Shown piece after piece: positions 47,074-56,385 of a DNA stretch of 64,000 bases. Within the stretch, counting starts at the first letter, position 1, and each line of letters begins with the position of its first letter. Where the stretch lies: NCBI GenBank assembly GCA_021797825.1, contig JAJZZA010000004.1, positions 1-64,000 on the forward strand, given 5' to 3'. The notes beneath the pieces are model-generated. The model had not been told where the DNA came from. It worked only from the letters and a program-made list of their open reading frames with translations, and did no database searches. The position numbers and the translations under genes are program-made. The DNA comes from Bacillota bacterium (GTDB lineage: Bacteria > Bacillota > Sulfobacillia > Sulfobacillales > Sulfobacillaceae).

Positions 47074-48528
47074 ATGGTCGAGGAGTCATTTGCGGGCGAT
47101 GCGGGATTATACAATCCGGACTTGGCCCCTGTGGAGAAAACTAAACGGCGTTGGACATGGATTAACTTTAGCACCGTATGGATGGGCATGGTGCACAACA
47201 TCGTGGCGTACGAAACCGCGGCCGCTCTAATGTCGCAAGGATTTAGCGTCACTCAGGCATTAATGGCCATTGTTTTGGCCAACGTGGTGCTGGTGGTGGC
47301 GCTTTGGATCAATGGGGTGGCTGGCGCTAAATATGGATTGCCATTTCCGGTATTGGTCCGCGCCGCGTTCGGATATCGTGGAGCGCAAATTCCCGTAATG
47401 CTGCGGGCATTCGTTGCCATTTTTTGGTTTGCCGTGCAAAGTTACGCGGGAAGCTTGGCCATTAATGCATTGTTCGGAGTGTTTATTCCGGGATGGGCGA
47501 ACCTCGGCCACGTATCCCTAGTGGGATTGCCCGTAAACGTGGGCATTGCCTTTTTGTTGTTTTGGATATTGCATGCCGTAATTATTTCCCACGGCATGGA
47601 TCGCATTCGACACTTCGAATTGTGGGCGGGCCCAATGGTCATCATCATGGGTTTAATTGCAGTCGGCTGGGCAGTTTCGTCGGCCCACGGGGTTGGACCG
47701 CTCTTTGCCCAACCAAGCAAGTTGACCGCCTCGCAGTTTGCGGTAGCCTTTCCCGTAGCGGTCACGGGCTTGATCGGAGTGTGGGCCACGTTAGTCTTGA
47801 ACATTCCGGATTTCACGCGCTTTTCACGCAGTCAACGCGACCAAATTATTGGTCAGACCATTGGCTTGCCCATTACCGCAATCGTGTTCTCTTTGGCCAG
47901 CGTAATTACCACGTCGGGTGCGCTGATTGCTTTCGGAAGCGCCATTTCCAACCCGGTATTGCTGCTGCAGAAGTTTCATAACCCGATAATCTTGATTGTT
48001 GGAGCTGTGACCTTAACGGTGGCCACGTTGTCGGTCAATGTGGCGGCCAACGTGGTATCCCCCGCTTATGACTTGGTTAACGCCTTCCCCAAGCGCCTTG
48101 ATTTCGTAAAGGCCGGCATTCTGGCCATCGCCATTGGGGTGTTGTTCGCACCGTGGACCTGGTTCAATAACGCATCGACCATCTTTAACGTGCTGGGGGC
48201 TATTGGTGGCGCACTGGGTCCTGTGGCGGGGCTCATGATGGCGGACTTTTACATGGTCCGACGGCGTAATTACGATGTACGGCAGTTCTACTTTTATGAC
48301 GGCGCCTTCCGCTATCAAAATGGATGGAACGTACGAGGTCTGCTGGCTTTTGGTCTCGGTATTTTAGGAGCCTTTATCGGCCTCATCGTGCCAGCCCTGC
48401 ACACGTTATATACGTACTCTTGGTTTGTTGGCATTGCGCTGAGCTTTGTATCATACACCCTCCTGATGCAAGCTGCGGCTGCGACTCCGGCCCGCTCGGT
48501 AATCGAACCCGTGGAAATGGAATTGTAG
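47074..48528 (+). CDS. NCS1-family permease, probably allantoin
   Basis: About twelve membrane segments over 484 residues; the N-terminal NPDLAPVEKTKRRWTW and the FTRFSRSQRD stretch after NIPD are NCS1 hallmarks. NCS1 members carry allantoin, hydantoins, uracil, cytosine or purines; the allantoin genes facing it suggest allantoin. The ATG at 47074 has GGAGG nine bases upstream. Base composition is clearly more AT-rich than the dcw and pyr genes, suggesting acquisition. Separate promoter required since it is convergent with the operon. Confidence 0.85.
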   Translation: MVEESFAGDAGLYNPDLAPVEKTKRRWTWINFSTVWMGMVHNIVAYETAAALMSQGFSVTQALMAIVLANVVLVVALWINGVAGAKYGLPFPVLVRAAFGYRGAQIPVMLRAFVAIFWFAVQSYAGSLAINALFGVFIPGWANLGHVSLVGLPVNVGIAFLLFWILHAVIISHGMDRIRHFELWAGPMVIIMGLIAVGWAVSSAHGVGPLFAQPSKLTASQFAVAFPVAVTGLIGVWATLVLNIPDFTRFSRSQRDQIIGQTIGLPITAIVFSLASVITTSGALIAFGSAISNPVLLLQKFHNPIILIVGAVTLTVATLSVNVAANVVSPAYDLVNAFPKRLDFVKAGILAIAIGVLFAPWTWFNNASTIFNVLGAIGGALGPVAGLMMADFYMVRRRNYDVRQFYFYDGAFRYQNGWNVRGLLAFGLGILGAFIGLIVPALHTLYTYSWFVGIALSFVSYTLLMQAAAATPARSVIEPVEMEL

Positions 48529-48571
48529 ACCGCCACAAGTGAGAGCGATTCGATCAGCACACACCGGGACG

Positions 48572-48605
48572 AAAGGCAAGATGCGGGCATGCGCATCTTG
48601 CCTTT
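48572..48605 (+). terminator. Terminator after the permease gene
   Basis: A 14-bp perfect stem, AAAGGCAAGATGCG with its complement, around a GGCATG loop, 43 bases after the stop. The symmetrical A/T flanks could work in both directions. Confidence 0.8.
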
Positions 48606-49308
48606 CTGCCACAATTCACGAGATGGGAGACTAGGCAAGGCCAATTTCGCGATTTTCTTAAGCGCTAACAAGCTGACGGCCCGGGATTTGTCAGCTATCG
48701 CTCAAACCGTCCCCTACACTGCTCTCCTTCGCCAGCGGACGACTCCGAGAGATCCGTAACCCGGCCGGATTTTCAGAGCCCGAGCTCCTCGCCGGGTGCC
48801 ACCCGGCGCTCCGGGTTAGGTCATCCCTGGTTAGGTTCGTCTGCACCAGCGCGGACGGGTGTCGGATACGACGTGGGCCATTTTCCGCTGAGGGCGGCTG
48901 GGCGGACGTGGGATATGAGGGTGGTCGCCCTCAGGTTGTCAACGGCCCCCCCGTCCAGACGGCGTTTGTAACCCGCTTGCGCCGTAGCCGATAATAAAGC
49001 CCCGCGGGCGGTCGTTCAGGCCGATCAGCCTTTATCCTCATACCGTTCGTTTCCTCTCGATACGCCGTCGCCGCCGGATGGTTGGCTGACTAGTGCTTTT
49101 CCCGGCATGCGACACTCCCCGTCGGGTTTCCCGTTCGGATAAGCCGGGTGCGGATGGGCCATTCCCCTATCGAGCCCCCAGCCGTGCTACGGGCAGATTC
49201 AGACCAACCCGCGCAACGCCCCTCAGCGCTGCTCACAGGTGCGCACCTGACTTATCGGGGATGCATCATCCGAGACCCATTGTGGATACTTCCGGCTCAT
49301 CTTGCTCC
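48606..49308. other. Intergenic, no supportable gene
   Basis: 0.7 kb between the convergent permease and allantoinase genes. No frame resembles a known protein. A 14-bp perfect palindrome CAGGTGCGCACCTG lies near 49239-49252. Probably mobile-element debris. Confidence 0.4.
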
Positions 49309-50667
49309 TCAAACCCGCCCCGGTCCCGCGACCCAATCCACCGCACAGGAAGACCACGTGCCGTTTTGATACGCTCGCTGCCCTTTAATCCACGTCTCGT
49401 GAACCTGACAGGGTAAAAAGACGTCTTGATAAGGGTTGTGCTGATGGCGGTCGTACATCTCCGCACGATTCAATCGCCGTGGCAACTGACAACCGATGAC
49501 GGCCAAGTCCGCCCAATATCCCGGCAACAAGGCCCCACGCGGTCCGAGCCCTAGACGTCGGGCCACGTTGTATCCCAAAAGTTTGGCTAAAAGGGGCATC
49601 GGCAAGTTGCGTTTATAATGCCCTTCGGCTAAAACCACCTCGACCGTCGACTGCACCCCCGAGACGCCGCCCCAGACATTGGCCATATTGAGATCGGTCT
49701 TAAGTGAAGGCGGACTAGGCGAATGATCGCTCGCAATCCAATCGATCTGACCTTGGGCAACACACTCCCATAGACGATCCACCTCTTGCCGCGAGCGCAA
49801 GGGGGGCGCACATTTCAATAGGGCCCCTCGACGTTCAAAGTCTTGGTCCGTATAGGTCAAATAATGGGGGCAGGTCTCCACCGACACATCAACGCCCAGT
49901 TGGCGGGAGGCGATCGCTTGTTCTACGGTACCGGCTAACGACGCATGAACAATGTGCACCCGTCCCCCTAGCCGCCGCGCCCAAAATAACAATCGGTCGA
50001 CGGCCACCGACTCGACGGTTGGGGCGTGGACCGCCAGATAGTCGCTGGCCGTCCACTCGCGTCCTACCAAAGGCGCTTGGTTGTGGGCCATACACACCGC
50101 ATCTTCCGCATGGACGGCTAGCAAGGCGCCCGTGCGGGCGGAAAAGTTGAGAGCCTGCTTCATCGTGTCGTCATCAATCGGCGGGAATTCCTCAAGCCCT
50201 GAATCGGCCATAAAAAACTTAAAGCCAATCGCGCCGAGTGCCCATAAGGCTTGCCATGCGTCAGGGTCCGGACCAATTATGCCCGCCCATAAACCAAATT
50301 GCGTGCGCGAAGATTGCCGCACACACGATAGTTTTTGTCCAAAGGCCTCAGGCGTCACCGTCGGCGGTGAGCTATTCAGCGGCATATCACAGACCATGCC
50401 CACCCCACCTGCCAAGGCGGCGCGACTGCCGTACTCAAACCCCTCCCAATGTGTTCGTCCTGGTTCATTGAAGTGCACGTGGGCATCAATCATGGCCGGA
50501 AACACATAATCGCCTTGCACATCTACAACCTCTCCCGTGTCGAGCGAGGGGTATTTCTCCCTCAGCGAGACAATCCGCCCCTCATGAATCGTCATGTGCC
50601 CCGTAAATTCTGCCTCCGGGGTTACCAATTGCGCATTAATGATGTGAATTCGAGCCTGTTTGGTCAT
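49309..50667 (-). CDS. allB: Allantoinase
   Basis: Opens the hydantoin ring of allantoin to give allantoate. Amidohydrolase with the metal site IDAHVHFNEPGRTHWEGF, the GFKFFM Lys that is carboxylated in the family, HAED, VHIVHASL, and ASDHSPSP. The FNEPGRTHWEG variant separates allantoinases from dihydropyrimidinases and dihydroorotases. 452 residues from the ATG at 50667; a GTG lies three codons upstream. Last gene of the operon. Confidence 0.9.
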   Translation of the reverse strand: MTKQARIHIINAQLVTPEAEFTGHMTIHEGRIVSLREKYPSLDTGEVVDVQGDYVFPAMIDAHVHFNEPGRTHWEGFEYGSRAALAGGVGMVCDMPLNSSPPTVTPEAFGQKLSCVRQSSRTQFGLWAGIIGPDPDAWQALWALGAIGFKFFMADSGLEEFPPIDDDTMKQALNFSARTGALLAVHAEDAVCMAHNQAPLVGREWTASDYLAVHAPTVESVAVDRLLFWARRLGGRVHIVHASLAGTVEQAIASRQLGVDVSVETCPHYLTYTDQDFERRGALLKCAPPLRSRQEVDRLWECVAQGQIDWIASDHSPSPPSLKTDLNMANVWGGVSGVQSTVEVVLAEGHYKRNLPMPLLAKLLGYNVARRLGLGPRGALLPGYWADLAVIGCQLPRRLNRAEMYDRHQHNPYQDVFLPCQVHETWIKGQRAYQNGTWSSCAVDWVAGPGRV

Positions 50668-50679
50668 CTCATGCACCCT

Positions 50680-52293
50680 TCACTGCAAGTTGGCAAGGAA
50701 TAGCAAGGACAAGCGGATGGTCAGAACATCATCGGGGTCGTTAAATGAACGACTTAAAATTTCCTCTAACTTGCGCAATCGATAAAGCACGGTGTTGCGG
50801 TGCACATAAAGCGCTTTGGCCGCGTCGGTGGCCTGTCCTTCGCAGGCAAAATAGCCTTCCAGAGTTCGAAGCAGCACCTCGCGCTCGGCCCATGGCATGG
50901 TCAGCAAAGGGCCCAGCACGGCCTCCACAAATCGAGCCCGTTCGGCCGGAGGAACCACCTTGACAACATCTTTGGCCTTGCGGGATTGGTATACGTGCAC
51001 CGTGCCGTCTGCTCCGGATTGAGCATCCACCTCTTGGGCCTCACGGAACGAAAAAGGCAGATGAGTAACCGAAGAATACAATGACCCCAGCGCGAAGTGT
51101 AGGCTAAGGTCGTACTCGCTAGCCAACCGTTCACTAATTAGCTGAAAGTGGCTGATCGCTTCTTCTGACAGATTGCGCACATTTCCTAACGATTGGCCGG
51201 CTGATAGCAAAATCACCATTCGGTCATCGTCTAGCGCCCCAATAGGCGCCCATCCAAGTTGCTTTAAGGTCGCAAGGGTCCACTCGAGGATATCGCTCGA
51301 CAGGGATTGGTGACGAAACCAATGATTGCCCAGCCATTGCCGGTGCCCATTTTGTCCATCGATGCGGCCCACAGCCACCCCAAATCCCACGCGACCATCC
51401 AATCCCAGTTCACGAGACGTCGCATAGAGATCATCGCTGCCCCCACCCGCCACCAATCGTTGTACCGTATGGTGCATCCATTGCTGCCAACGCTCCTCGG
51501 CTAAGTGCTGGCGCAATTTGGCCATCGATAAGGCGTGGATAGAAGATTCGATAAGCTTGGGGCTGGATATTTTTGGGTCGATGAGGACAATCGTGCCATA
51601 CACCGTTCCATTGAGAACGGCAGGAATTCGTTCAACCGGCAAATCGTCAATCAACACCTTGTCAGGTTGAAGCGAGCGTTGAGTGCCCGCCACGCGGGGC
51701 ATGCACTCGAGCAGTGAAGCTAAGCGATCGGCCGAAAGCGAATGATTGGCTTGTCCCCAAACGGTATGGTCGTTGGTCACGATCACCACAGCCCCCCTCG
51801 TCGCGCGACTCAATTGATGGGCAACCACATCGACCCGTGGTTCAGTTAGAAGGGCCTGAACGACGCGCTGGGTGGCGAACTGGGTCCCGTGGGATACCGG
51901 GAATTCTCCCCGCAAGAGGATCTTTGTGACTTCATGCGACAGCACACCGAGAGCCAACTCGGTCGGAATTTCAAACAACGGCAGGTGGTGGGTGTCGGCC
52001 TGCTCGATTAGCACATTCGGCATCTTGTCAAAATACCGTTGGGCTTTGATGCCAAGCGCCGAACAACCGCGCTCAACCAAAAGAGGAACCAATTGTTCCA
52101 AGCCATCAGCATCTTCGCGCATGTTGTACAAAGTGGAAATGAGCAATTGATGCGGCCGAATCCATTCAATGATGTCGGGCGCATCCATCATGTTGACCGA
52201 TTCCACAATCCGGTCAAGGCCAGGCCGACCGGCGACCAGTGTCACCGGGCGCAGGATGGCGGTGTTCAATAAGCGTCCCACAGTCATCGGCAT
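50680..52293 (-). CDS. pucR: PucR-family transcriptional regulator
   Basis: Likely activator of purine or allantoin catabolism. The N-terminal PucR domain runs to about residue 125 (LVAGRPGLDRIVESVNMMDAPD), the middle is a GGDEF-like regulatory part, and the C-terminal PucR-type helix-turn-helix contains ATDAAKALYVHRNTVLYRLRKLEE, named by its VHRNTVLYRL motif. 537 residues, the size of Bacillus PucR. It lies within the operon it probably controls. The effector is not visible. Confidence 0.9.
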   Translation of the reverse strand: MPMTVGRLLNTAILRPVTLVAGRPGLDRIVESVNMMDAPDIIEWIRPHQLLISTLYNMREDADGLEQLVPLLVERGCSALGIKAQRYFDKMPNVLIEQADTHHLPLFEIPTELALGVLSHEVTKILLRGEFPVSHGTQFATQRVVQALLTEPRVDVVAHQLSRATRGAVVIVTNDHTVWGQANHSLSADRLASLLECMPRVAGTQRSLQPDKVLIDDLPVERIPAVLNGTVYGTIVLIDPKISSPKLIESSIHALSMAKLRQHLAEERWQQWMHHTVQRLVAGGGSDDLYATSRELGLDGRVGFGVAVGRIDGQNGHRQWLGNHWFRHQSLSSDILEWTLATLKQLGWAPIGALDDDRMVILLSAGQSLGNVRNLSEEAISHFQLISERLASEYDLSLHFALGSLYSSVTHLPFSFREAQEVDAQSGADGTVHVYQSRKAKDVVKVVPPAERARFVEAVLGPLLTMPWAEREVLLRTLEGYFACEGQATDAAKALYVHRNTVLYRLRKLEEILSRSFNDPDDVLTIRLSLLFLANLQ

Positions 52294-52328
52294 CTTGCGG
52301 CCCTCCCCTTAAACCGTTCTCCGTCTCC

Positions 52329-53615
52329 TCAACCAAACCAACGGCCTGGTAGCACGTTGGGCGTCGCAAAAGACTGGTCCTGGCCTACTCCGGGCAATCC
52401 CTGGGCCAGTTGTTCCAAGGTCTGCAACAACACCGCAACACCCCTTTGCAATTGCTCGGGGGCCGTATATTCCTCGCCATGATGGCTCAACCCTTGATGA
52501 CTGGGTACAAAAATCATCGCAGTCGGGATCTTGCGTCCAATAATCTGGGCATCGTGCCCCGCCCGACTGGCGATGGGCATAAAGGACAACCCTTGGGACC
52601 GGCAACTCCCCGCAATCACATTTTGCAGGGTCGCATCCATTTTAACCATACGCTCGTCAGTATTTTTTTCGATTGCCACCGTGACTCCTGTGCTTTGGGC
52701 AATCTGCTGAAAGTGATGAGTCAATTGACCCGCCAGGCGCTGGCGCACTCTGTCGGTCTCTGCCCGCAAATCCACATGGAATACGACGTCGCCCGGCACA
52801 CAATTGGTCGAGCCTCCGATGACGTGCAATTCTCCCACGGTGGCAATCCCGATGTGCTCGGAGGAATTCGCCACGTCTTGTACGGCCAACACCATGCGAC
52901 TAGCCGCAATCAAGGCATCGTGGCGATCCCTCAGGGCCGTTGTCCCGGCATGACGGCTCACCCCTTTTACGCGAACGGTCCACCGTTCCTGTCCGAAAAT
53001 ACTGGTGACCACCCCGATATCTTTACCCTGGGCTTCGAGCCAGGGACCTTGCTCAATATGCAGTTCAACAAAGGCCGCATAGTCTTTGGCCGCCTCGGAA
53101 ATCTTGTCGGCATTAAGGTGATGGGCATCCATGGCTTGGCGCAAGGACACCCCGTCGGGGTCGCAAATGGTTTTCGCATCACCCGGCGTCACCTCGCCCA
53201 TCAAAGCCCGGCTGCCCCAGCAGGTAATAGGAAAGTGACTACCTTCTTCTTCGCAAAAGGAGACGACTTCCACCGACTGCCGCAAAAAGGGCCGCTGCTT
53301 TAGATGGGACAATGCCCATATCGCCCCCACGACACCATAGGCCCCATCATATGCCCCCCCGTTGACCACGGTATCAATGTGCGACCCCGTCAAAATGGTG
53401 GTCTCAGACGCGCCATCAACCCGGCCGTGCACGTTGCCGACCGCATCCCACCAGGGGCACAGTCCGGCGTCCTCCATCCATCGGTAGACCAAGGCCTGAG
53501 CATCGTGCCAGGCCGGCGTATACAAGAGACGAGTCACCCCAAGAGACCCCGGTTGGGTCAAGCGCGCTAATGCCAACAGCCGCTGTTCAATGGTTTCTGG
53601 CCCCAAGGTCTTCAC
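52329..53615 (-). CDS. allC: Allantoate amidohydrolase (M20 / amidase-hydantoinase-carbamoylase family)
   Basis: Releases ammonia and CO2 from allantoate. Metal ligands are in GSHIDTVVNGGAYDG, EEEGSHFP and ELHIEQGP; the lid segment RHAGTTALRDRHDAL and the late SRAGHDAQ and GLSHHGEE blocks are those of AllC. 428 residues from a GTG at 53615 that overlaps the preceding stop as GTGA. A related ureidoglycolate or carbamoyl-amino-acid hydrolase is the alternative; the allantoinase next door supports AllC. Confidence 0.85.
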   Translation of the reverse strand: MKTLGPETIEQRLLALARLTQPGSLGVTRLLYTPAWHDAQALVYRWMEDAGLCPWWDAVGNVHGRVDGASETTILTGSHIDTVVNGGAYDGAYGVVGAIWALSHLKQRPFLRQSVEVVSFCEEEGSHFPITCWGSRALMGEVTPGDAKTICDPDGVSLRQAMDAHHLNADKISEAAKDYAAFVELHIEQGPWLEAQGKDIGVVTSIFGQERWTVRVKGVSRHAGTTALRDRHDALIAASRMVLAVQDVANSSEHIGIATVGELHVIGGSTNCVPGDVVFHVDLRAETDRVRQRLAGQLTHHFQQIAQSTGVTVAIEKNTDERMVKMDATLQNVIAGSCRSQGLSFMPIASRAGHDAQIIGRKIPTAMIFVPSHQGLSHHGEEYTAPEQLQRGVAVLLQTLEQLAQGLPGVGQDQSFATPNVLPGRWFG

Positions 53616-54847
53616 TCGTCGCCTACCACCCCGGACAGCCCCTCCTGCCAAAGCCGCACAATAACATTGGTTAAGACCGTCAATCCTTTGGCGAAGTCCT
53701 CTTCATAGACAAATTCGTCGGTTCCATGAGCACCCGCAGTCTCAAGGTCCGATCGTCCTACCCCATAACAGATGGTGGGGATGCCCCGCGCAGAAAAATG
53801 ACGGGCATCGGTATATAGCGGTGAACCCGTCACGTCCACCTCCCGTTCTAGCACCTCTTGAGCTTGGCGAGCCACCCATTTGGCCCAATTGGCGTTCGGC
53901 TGGGCTCGGAGCGGATACGCCACCACCAACTCGTGGACCCGCACATTGTCCAGCCGCCCCACTTCGTGTTTCCATTCGTCGAGTACGGACGAAACTGCCG
54001 CGCGGGCTTTTTCGATCGATTCGTCTGGTCCGACGCGACGATCGAGCTTTAGGACGAACTCGCCCGCGACCATGTTCGGTGCCTCTCCTCCTTGCGCTAC
54101 CCCAACGGTTAGCCATCCGCCCTGTTTTTGGAGCACATCCCGGCGATATCGATACAAGCGGCGGATAAGCTCGGCACCATCCTCGACGGCATCTCCCCCG
54201 GCGCGATGGATGGCCGCGTGACGTCCTTTGCCGCCGATGGTCACCGCCCACTGGAGCACGCCGTCGTGGTGGTCCACCACCTGATACGTGGTGCCAGGGC
54301 AAATGGCCAGGGCCGGCTGCCCTACCAACTTCTCGCGTAAGAGGCGATAGGGACCCACCATTCCCCCTACTTCTTCGTCCCCGGTCAGAGCCACCGTGAC
54401 GGGAAATGTCGGTTTCGCGTAGCGGGCGGCCAAAGCCACCGCATAGAGATACATCACCACGTCGGATTTGGACACTTGGGCCCCGCGTCCAAAAATCTTC
54501 CCGTTTTGGCGCAACCCTTGATAGGGATCGACCGTCCATCCCGCCCCTGCGTCGGTCGTATCAAAATGGGCATTAAGCAGCAGACCCGCATCGTCTCCTT
54601 GGTGCCACTGGCCCATAAGGTTGGTCGCGCAGCGCATATGGTGGGCTTGGACCTCAGCCGGCGGAACCTCATCACGCCGCACCGCAAAACCTAAGAATTC
54701 CATACGTTGAGCCAAAAACCCCGCGATAGGACGCATATCGCCCATTGGATTAACACTGGGGATAGCCAAAATTTGCTGCAAATCACACAATGCTTCTTCG
54801 ACCACCGCCTGGGGTGGCACGATAACTCTCGTCCGTTCCCGGTTCAT
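53612..54847 (-). CDS. M20-family metallohydrolase (ArgE/DapE type)
   Basis: Zinc amidohydrolase with LNAHFDT, TGDEEVGGMVG and a dimerisation domain (GGKGRHAAIHRAGGDA). GRGAQVSKSD replaces the usual GRGAxDMKGG. 411 residues. The substrate is unknown. Its place between a racemase and allantoate amidohydrolase, with 4-base overlaps on both sides, suggests a ureido or N-carbamoyl intermediate of allantoin or hydantoin breakdown. Acetylornithine or succinyl-diaminopimelate activity is possible but fits the context less well. Confidence 0.75.
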   Translation of the reverse strand: MNRERTRVIVPPQAVVEEALCDLQQILAIPSVNPMGDMRPIAGFLAQRMEFLGFAVRRDEVPPAEVQAHHMRCATNLMGQWHQGDDAGLLLNAHFDTTDAGAGWTVDPYQGLRQNGKIFGRGAQVSKSDVVMYLYAVALAARYAKPTFPVTVALTGDEEVGGMVGPYRLLREKLVGQPALAICPGTTYQVVDHHDGVLQWAVTIGGKGRHAAIHRAGGDAVEDGAELIRRLYRYRRDVLQKQGGWLTVGVAQGGEAPNMVAGEFVLKLDRRVGPDESIEKARAAVSSVLDEWKHEVGRLDNVRVHELVVAYPLRAQPNANWAKWVARQAQEVLEREVDVTGSPLYTDARHFSARGIPTICYGVGRSDLETAGAHGTDEFVYEEDFAKGLTVLTNVIVRLWQEGLSGVVGDE

Positions 54848-55509
54848 AAGGCCACACGCCCCGAGTCCAGGGGACCAACGCCCAGTACCACTCGGAGATA
54901 TTCCACAGCGGCCTTAACCCCGTCGATAACCGGAACGTCCAAGGGCGACAAAATGGTTTCCAAACCCGACATCGCCGCGCATCCGAGGCAAATCGCCACG
55001 TCGCCACGCTTCTCTTCATCCAAGACCTTTTGCAAAGCCCGCGCAGCCTGGACAGGGTCATCCACAATGGCTGTGACTCCACGATCAATCGAACTCACCC
55101 GACCCGCCAATCCCGCGCCGATCAAGTCCCGCTGCAATTGAGACACCCAACTTTCGCTACTGGTTACGATGTATGGGGTTAAGCCAAGTCGTTGGGCTGC
55201 CCACCAGCTGGCCTGCATAATCCCCACCACGGGTCGTTGCCACGTTGTTTGCAATCGCTCGACCAACGGGTGCACACTGTAACAGGCCACAATCACCCCA
55301 TCCCACGGTCCTGGGTTGTCTCCTAGTTCTCCCCAACAGGCTTCCGCGCTAATTGCCGCATCGTCTTCACTGTCGATTGCGGGCAACCCCGTACGGGGTG
55401 TAAACCCTTGAATATTAAAGGACGGATGGGCCACGCTGAGTGCTTCTTTAACCACTGTGTCAGTCAATGCTTGATTGGTATTCGGGTTAATCAGCAAAAT
55501 GTTGGCCAT
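54844..55509 (-). CDS. Asp/Glu/hydantoin racemase family, probable allantoin racemase
   Basis: Cofactor-independent racemase: the opening ILLINPNTN and two catalytic Cys, in VIVACYSVHP and CLGCAAMSG, are seen. 221 residues. Relatives interconvert hydantoin or allantoin enantiomers; beside allantoinase an allantoin racemase is the natural reading. First gene of the operon, GGGAGG upstream of the ATG. Confidence 0.82.
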   Translation of the reverse strand: MANILLINPNTNQALTDTVVKEALSVAHPSFNIQGFTPRTGLPAIDSEDDAAISAEACWGELGDNPGPWDGVIVACYSVHPLVERLQTTWQRPVVGIMQASWWAAQRLGLTPYIVTSSESWVSQLQRDLIGAGLAGRVSSIDRGVTAIVDDPVQAARALQKVLDEEKRGDVAICLGCAAMSGLETILSPLDVPVIDGVKAAVEYLRVVLGVGPLDSGRVAL

Positions 55510-55560
55510 TTGAGCCTCCCTGGTTTCGACGACTCTTCATGTGTATCGGTACATTCCTTT

Positions 55561-55582
55561 TTCATCTTCATCTTCATCTTCA
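55561..55582 (+). repeat. TTCATC hexamer repeat in the operon leader
   Basis: Three perfect TTCATC units plus TTCA, about 50-75 bases upstream of the racemase gene. On the transcribed minus strand it is a GATGAA-rich, purine-rich leader. The unit number could vary by slippage. Confidence 0.7.
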
Positions 55583-55643
55583 ATCATAAAATGGGGAATC
55601 CTAATCGCTCCATGCACAAACTATACAAAGATACCGGGTCATT

Positions 55644-55656
55644 TTAACAAATGGTC
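55644..55656 (-). promoter_or_regulatory. Possible PucR box
   Basis: Minus-strand GACCATTTGTTAA agrees at 10 of 13 positions with the Bacillus PucR site WWWCNTTGGTTAA and lies about 135 bases upstream of the racemase gene. TTAAAA and TATAGT, 16 bases apart, lie just beyond it as a weak promoter candidate. Single match, so tentative. Confidence 0.3.
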
Positions 55657-55680
55657 TAATCATCACTGTACTTGCCTGCG

Positions 55681-56010
55681 CTGAGACATCCTCCCCACGC
55701 CTAAAGGCGGGCGATTCCTGACCCTCGCCGCATCAGGTTCCTGCTTCATCGCACCATTGCTGCTTGGGGCTCATGCCGGTCGTCCGTGCAACGCAGGGCG
55801 GGACACGCCTGGTGAGCCTGGGGAGCACCCTTTTGTGGAAGATGCGCATTGTTGTTGTTAGGATGGCATGCTCCTCTGCGAGATCGCGAATGCGCCGCCG
55901 GAGTTCCGGCTTGGCCTAATCCGCGTCCGGTAATTCCCCACTGCCGACAAACGGGCGGTTAGGATGCTGCCGGACATTTTTCAGCCATTCCGCCTTCGTC
56001 ATGACGCGTT
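55681..56010 (-). mobile_element. IS200/IS605-type element remnant (3' end)
   Basis: The minus strand reads GGAATCGCCCGCCTTTAGG then CGTGGGGAGGATGTC (about 55718-55687), the typical right-end hairpin that follows tnpB genes. Immediately upstream on the same strand is KQEPDAARV/CDEAGT-like coding debris as found at tnpB 3' ends, then a broken frame containing KAEWLKNVRQHPNRP. No full transposase remains. Confidence 0.6.
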
Positions 56011-56166
56011 TGAGGCGAGACCCGGGTGCTGCGTCGCCTACATCGCGTGTGACCTGGGCGATGGGCTTGTTCAGCTCCGTCACTCATTGCACGGCTCGCG
56101 CTTTTGACGCGGCATCATATTTTGTTGCCCTTGGGCTCACCTCAATCGGAGCTATACTTCTCGCGG

Positions 56167-56345
56167 CTAAGTTGTGATGGTTTTCCTCACCAATGCATCT
56201 GGAAAGCTTTCAAGGACTGAACGAAAGTTTCCTGCTCGATGACGCGCAATGGGGACATGGAGGTCTAAATCCCAGTCTTCAAGTCGGCTCCCTAAATCAT
56301 CAATTGTGAGACGCGAGTATAGCGCATCATCCCCGAGACCAAGGT
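56167..56345 (+). pseudogene. IS630-type transposase 3' remnant with repeat copy B
   Basis: The second copy of the repeat seen at 365-419 is at 56274-56324, same orientation. The 100 bases before it (LESFQGLNESFLL in one frame) show no intact transposase. It is a smaller leftover of the same kind of element, just upstream of the acyltransferase 3' end. Confidence 0.55.
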
Positions 56346-56385
56346 GTCTTCCCCCTAAATCCCCCGGCAACAATTGTTGGGCGCC

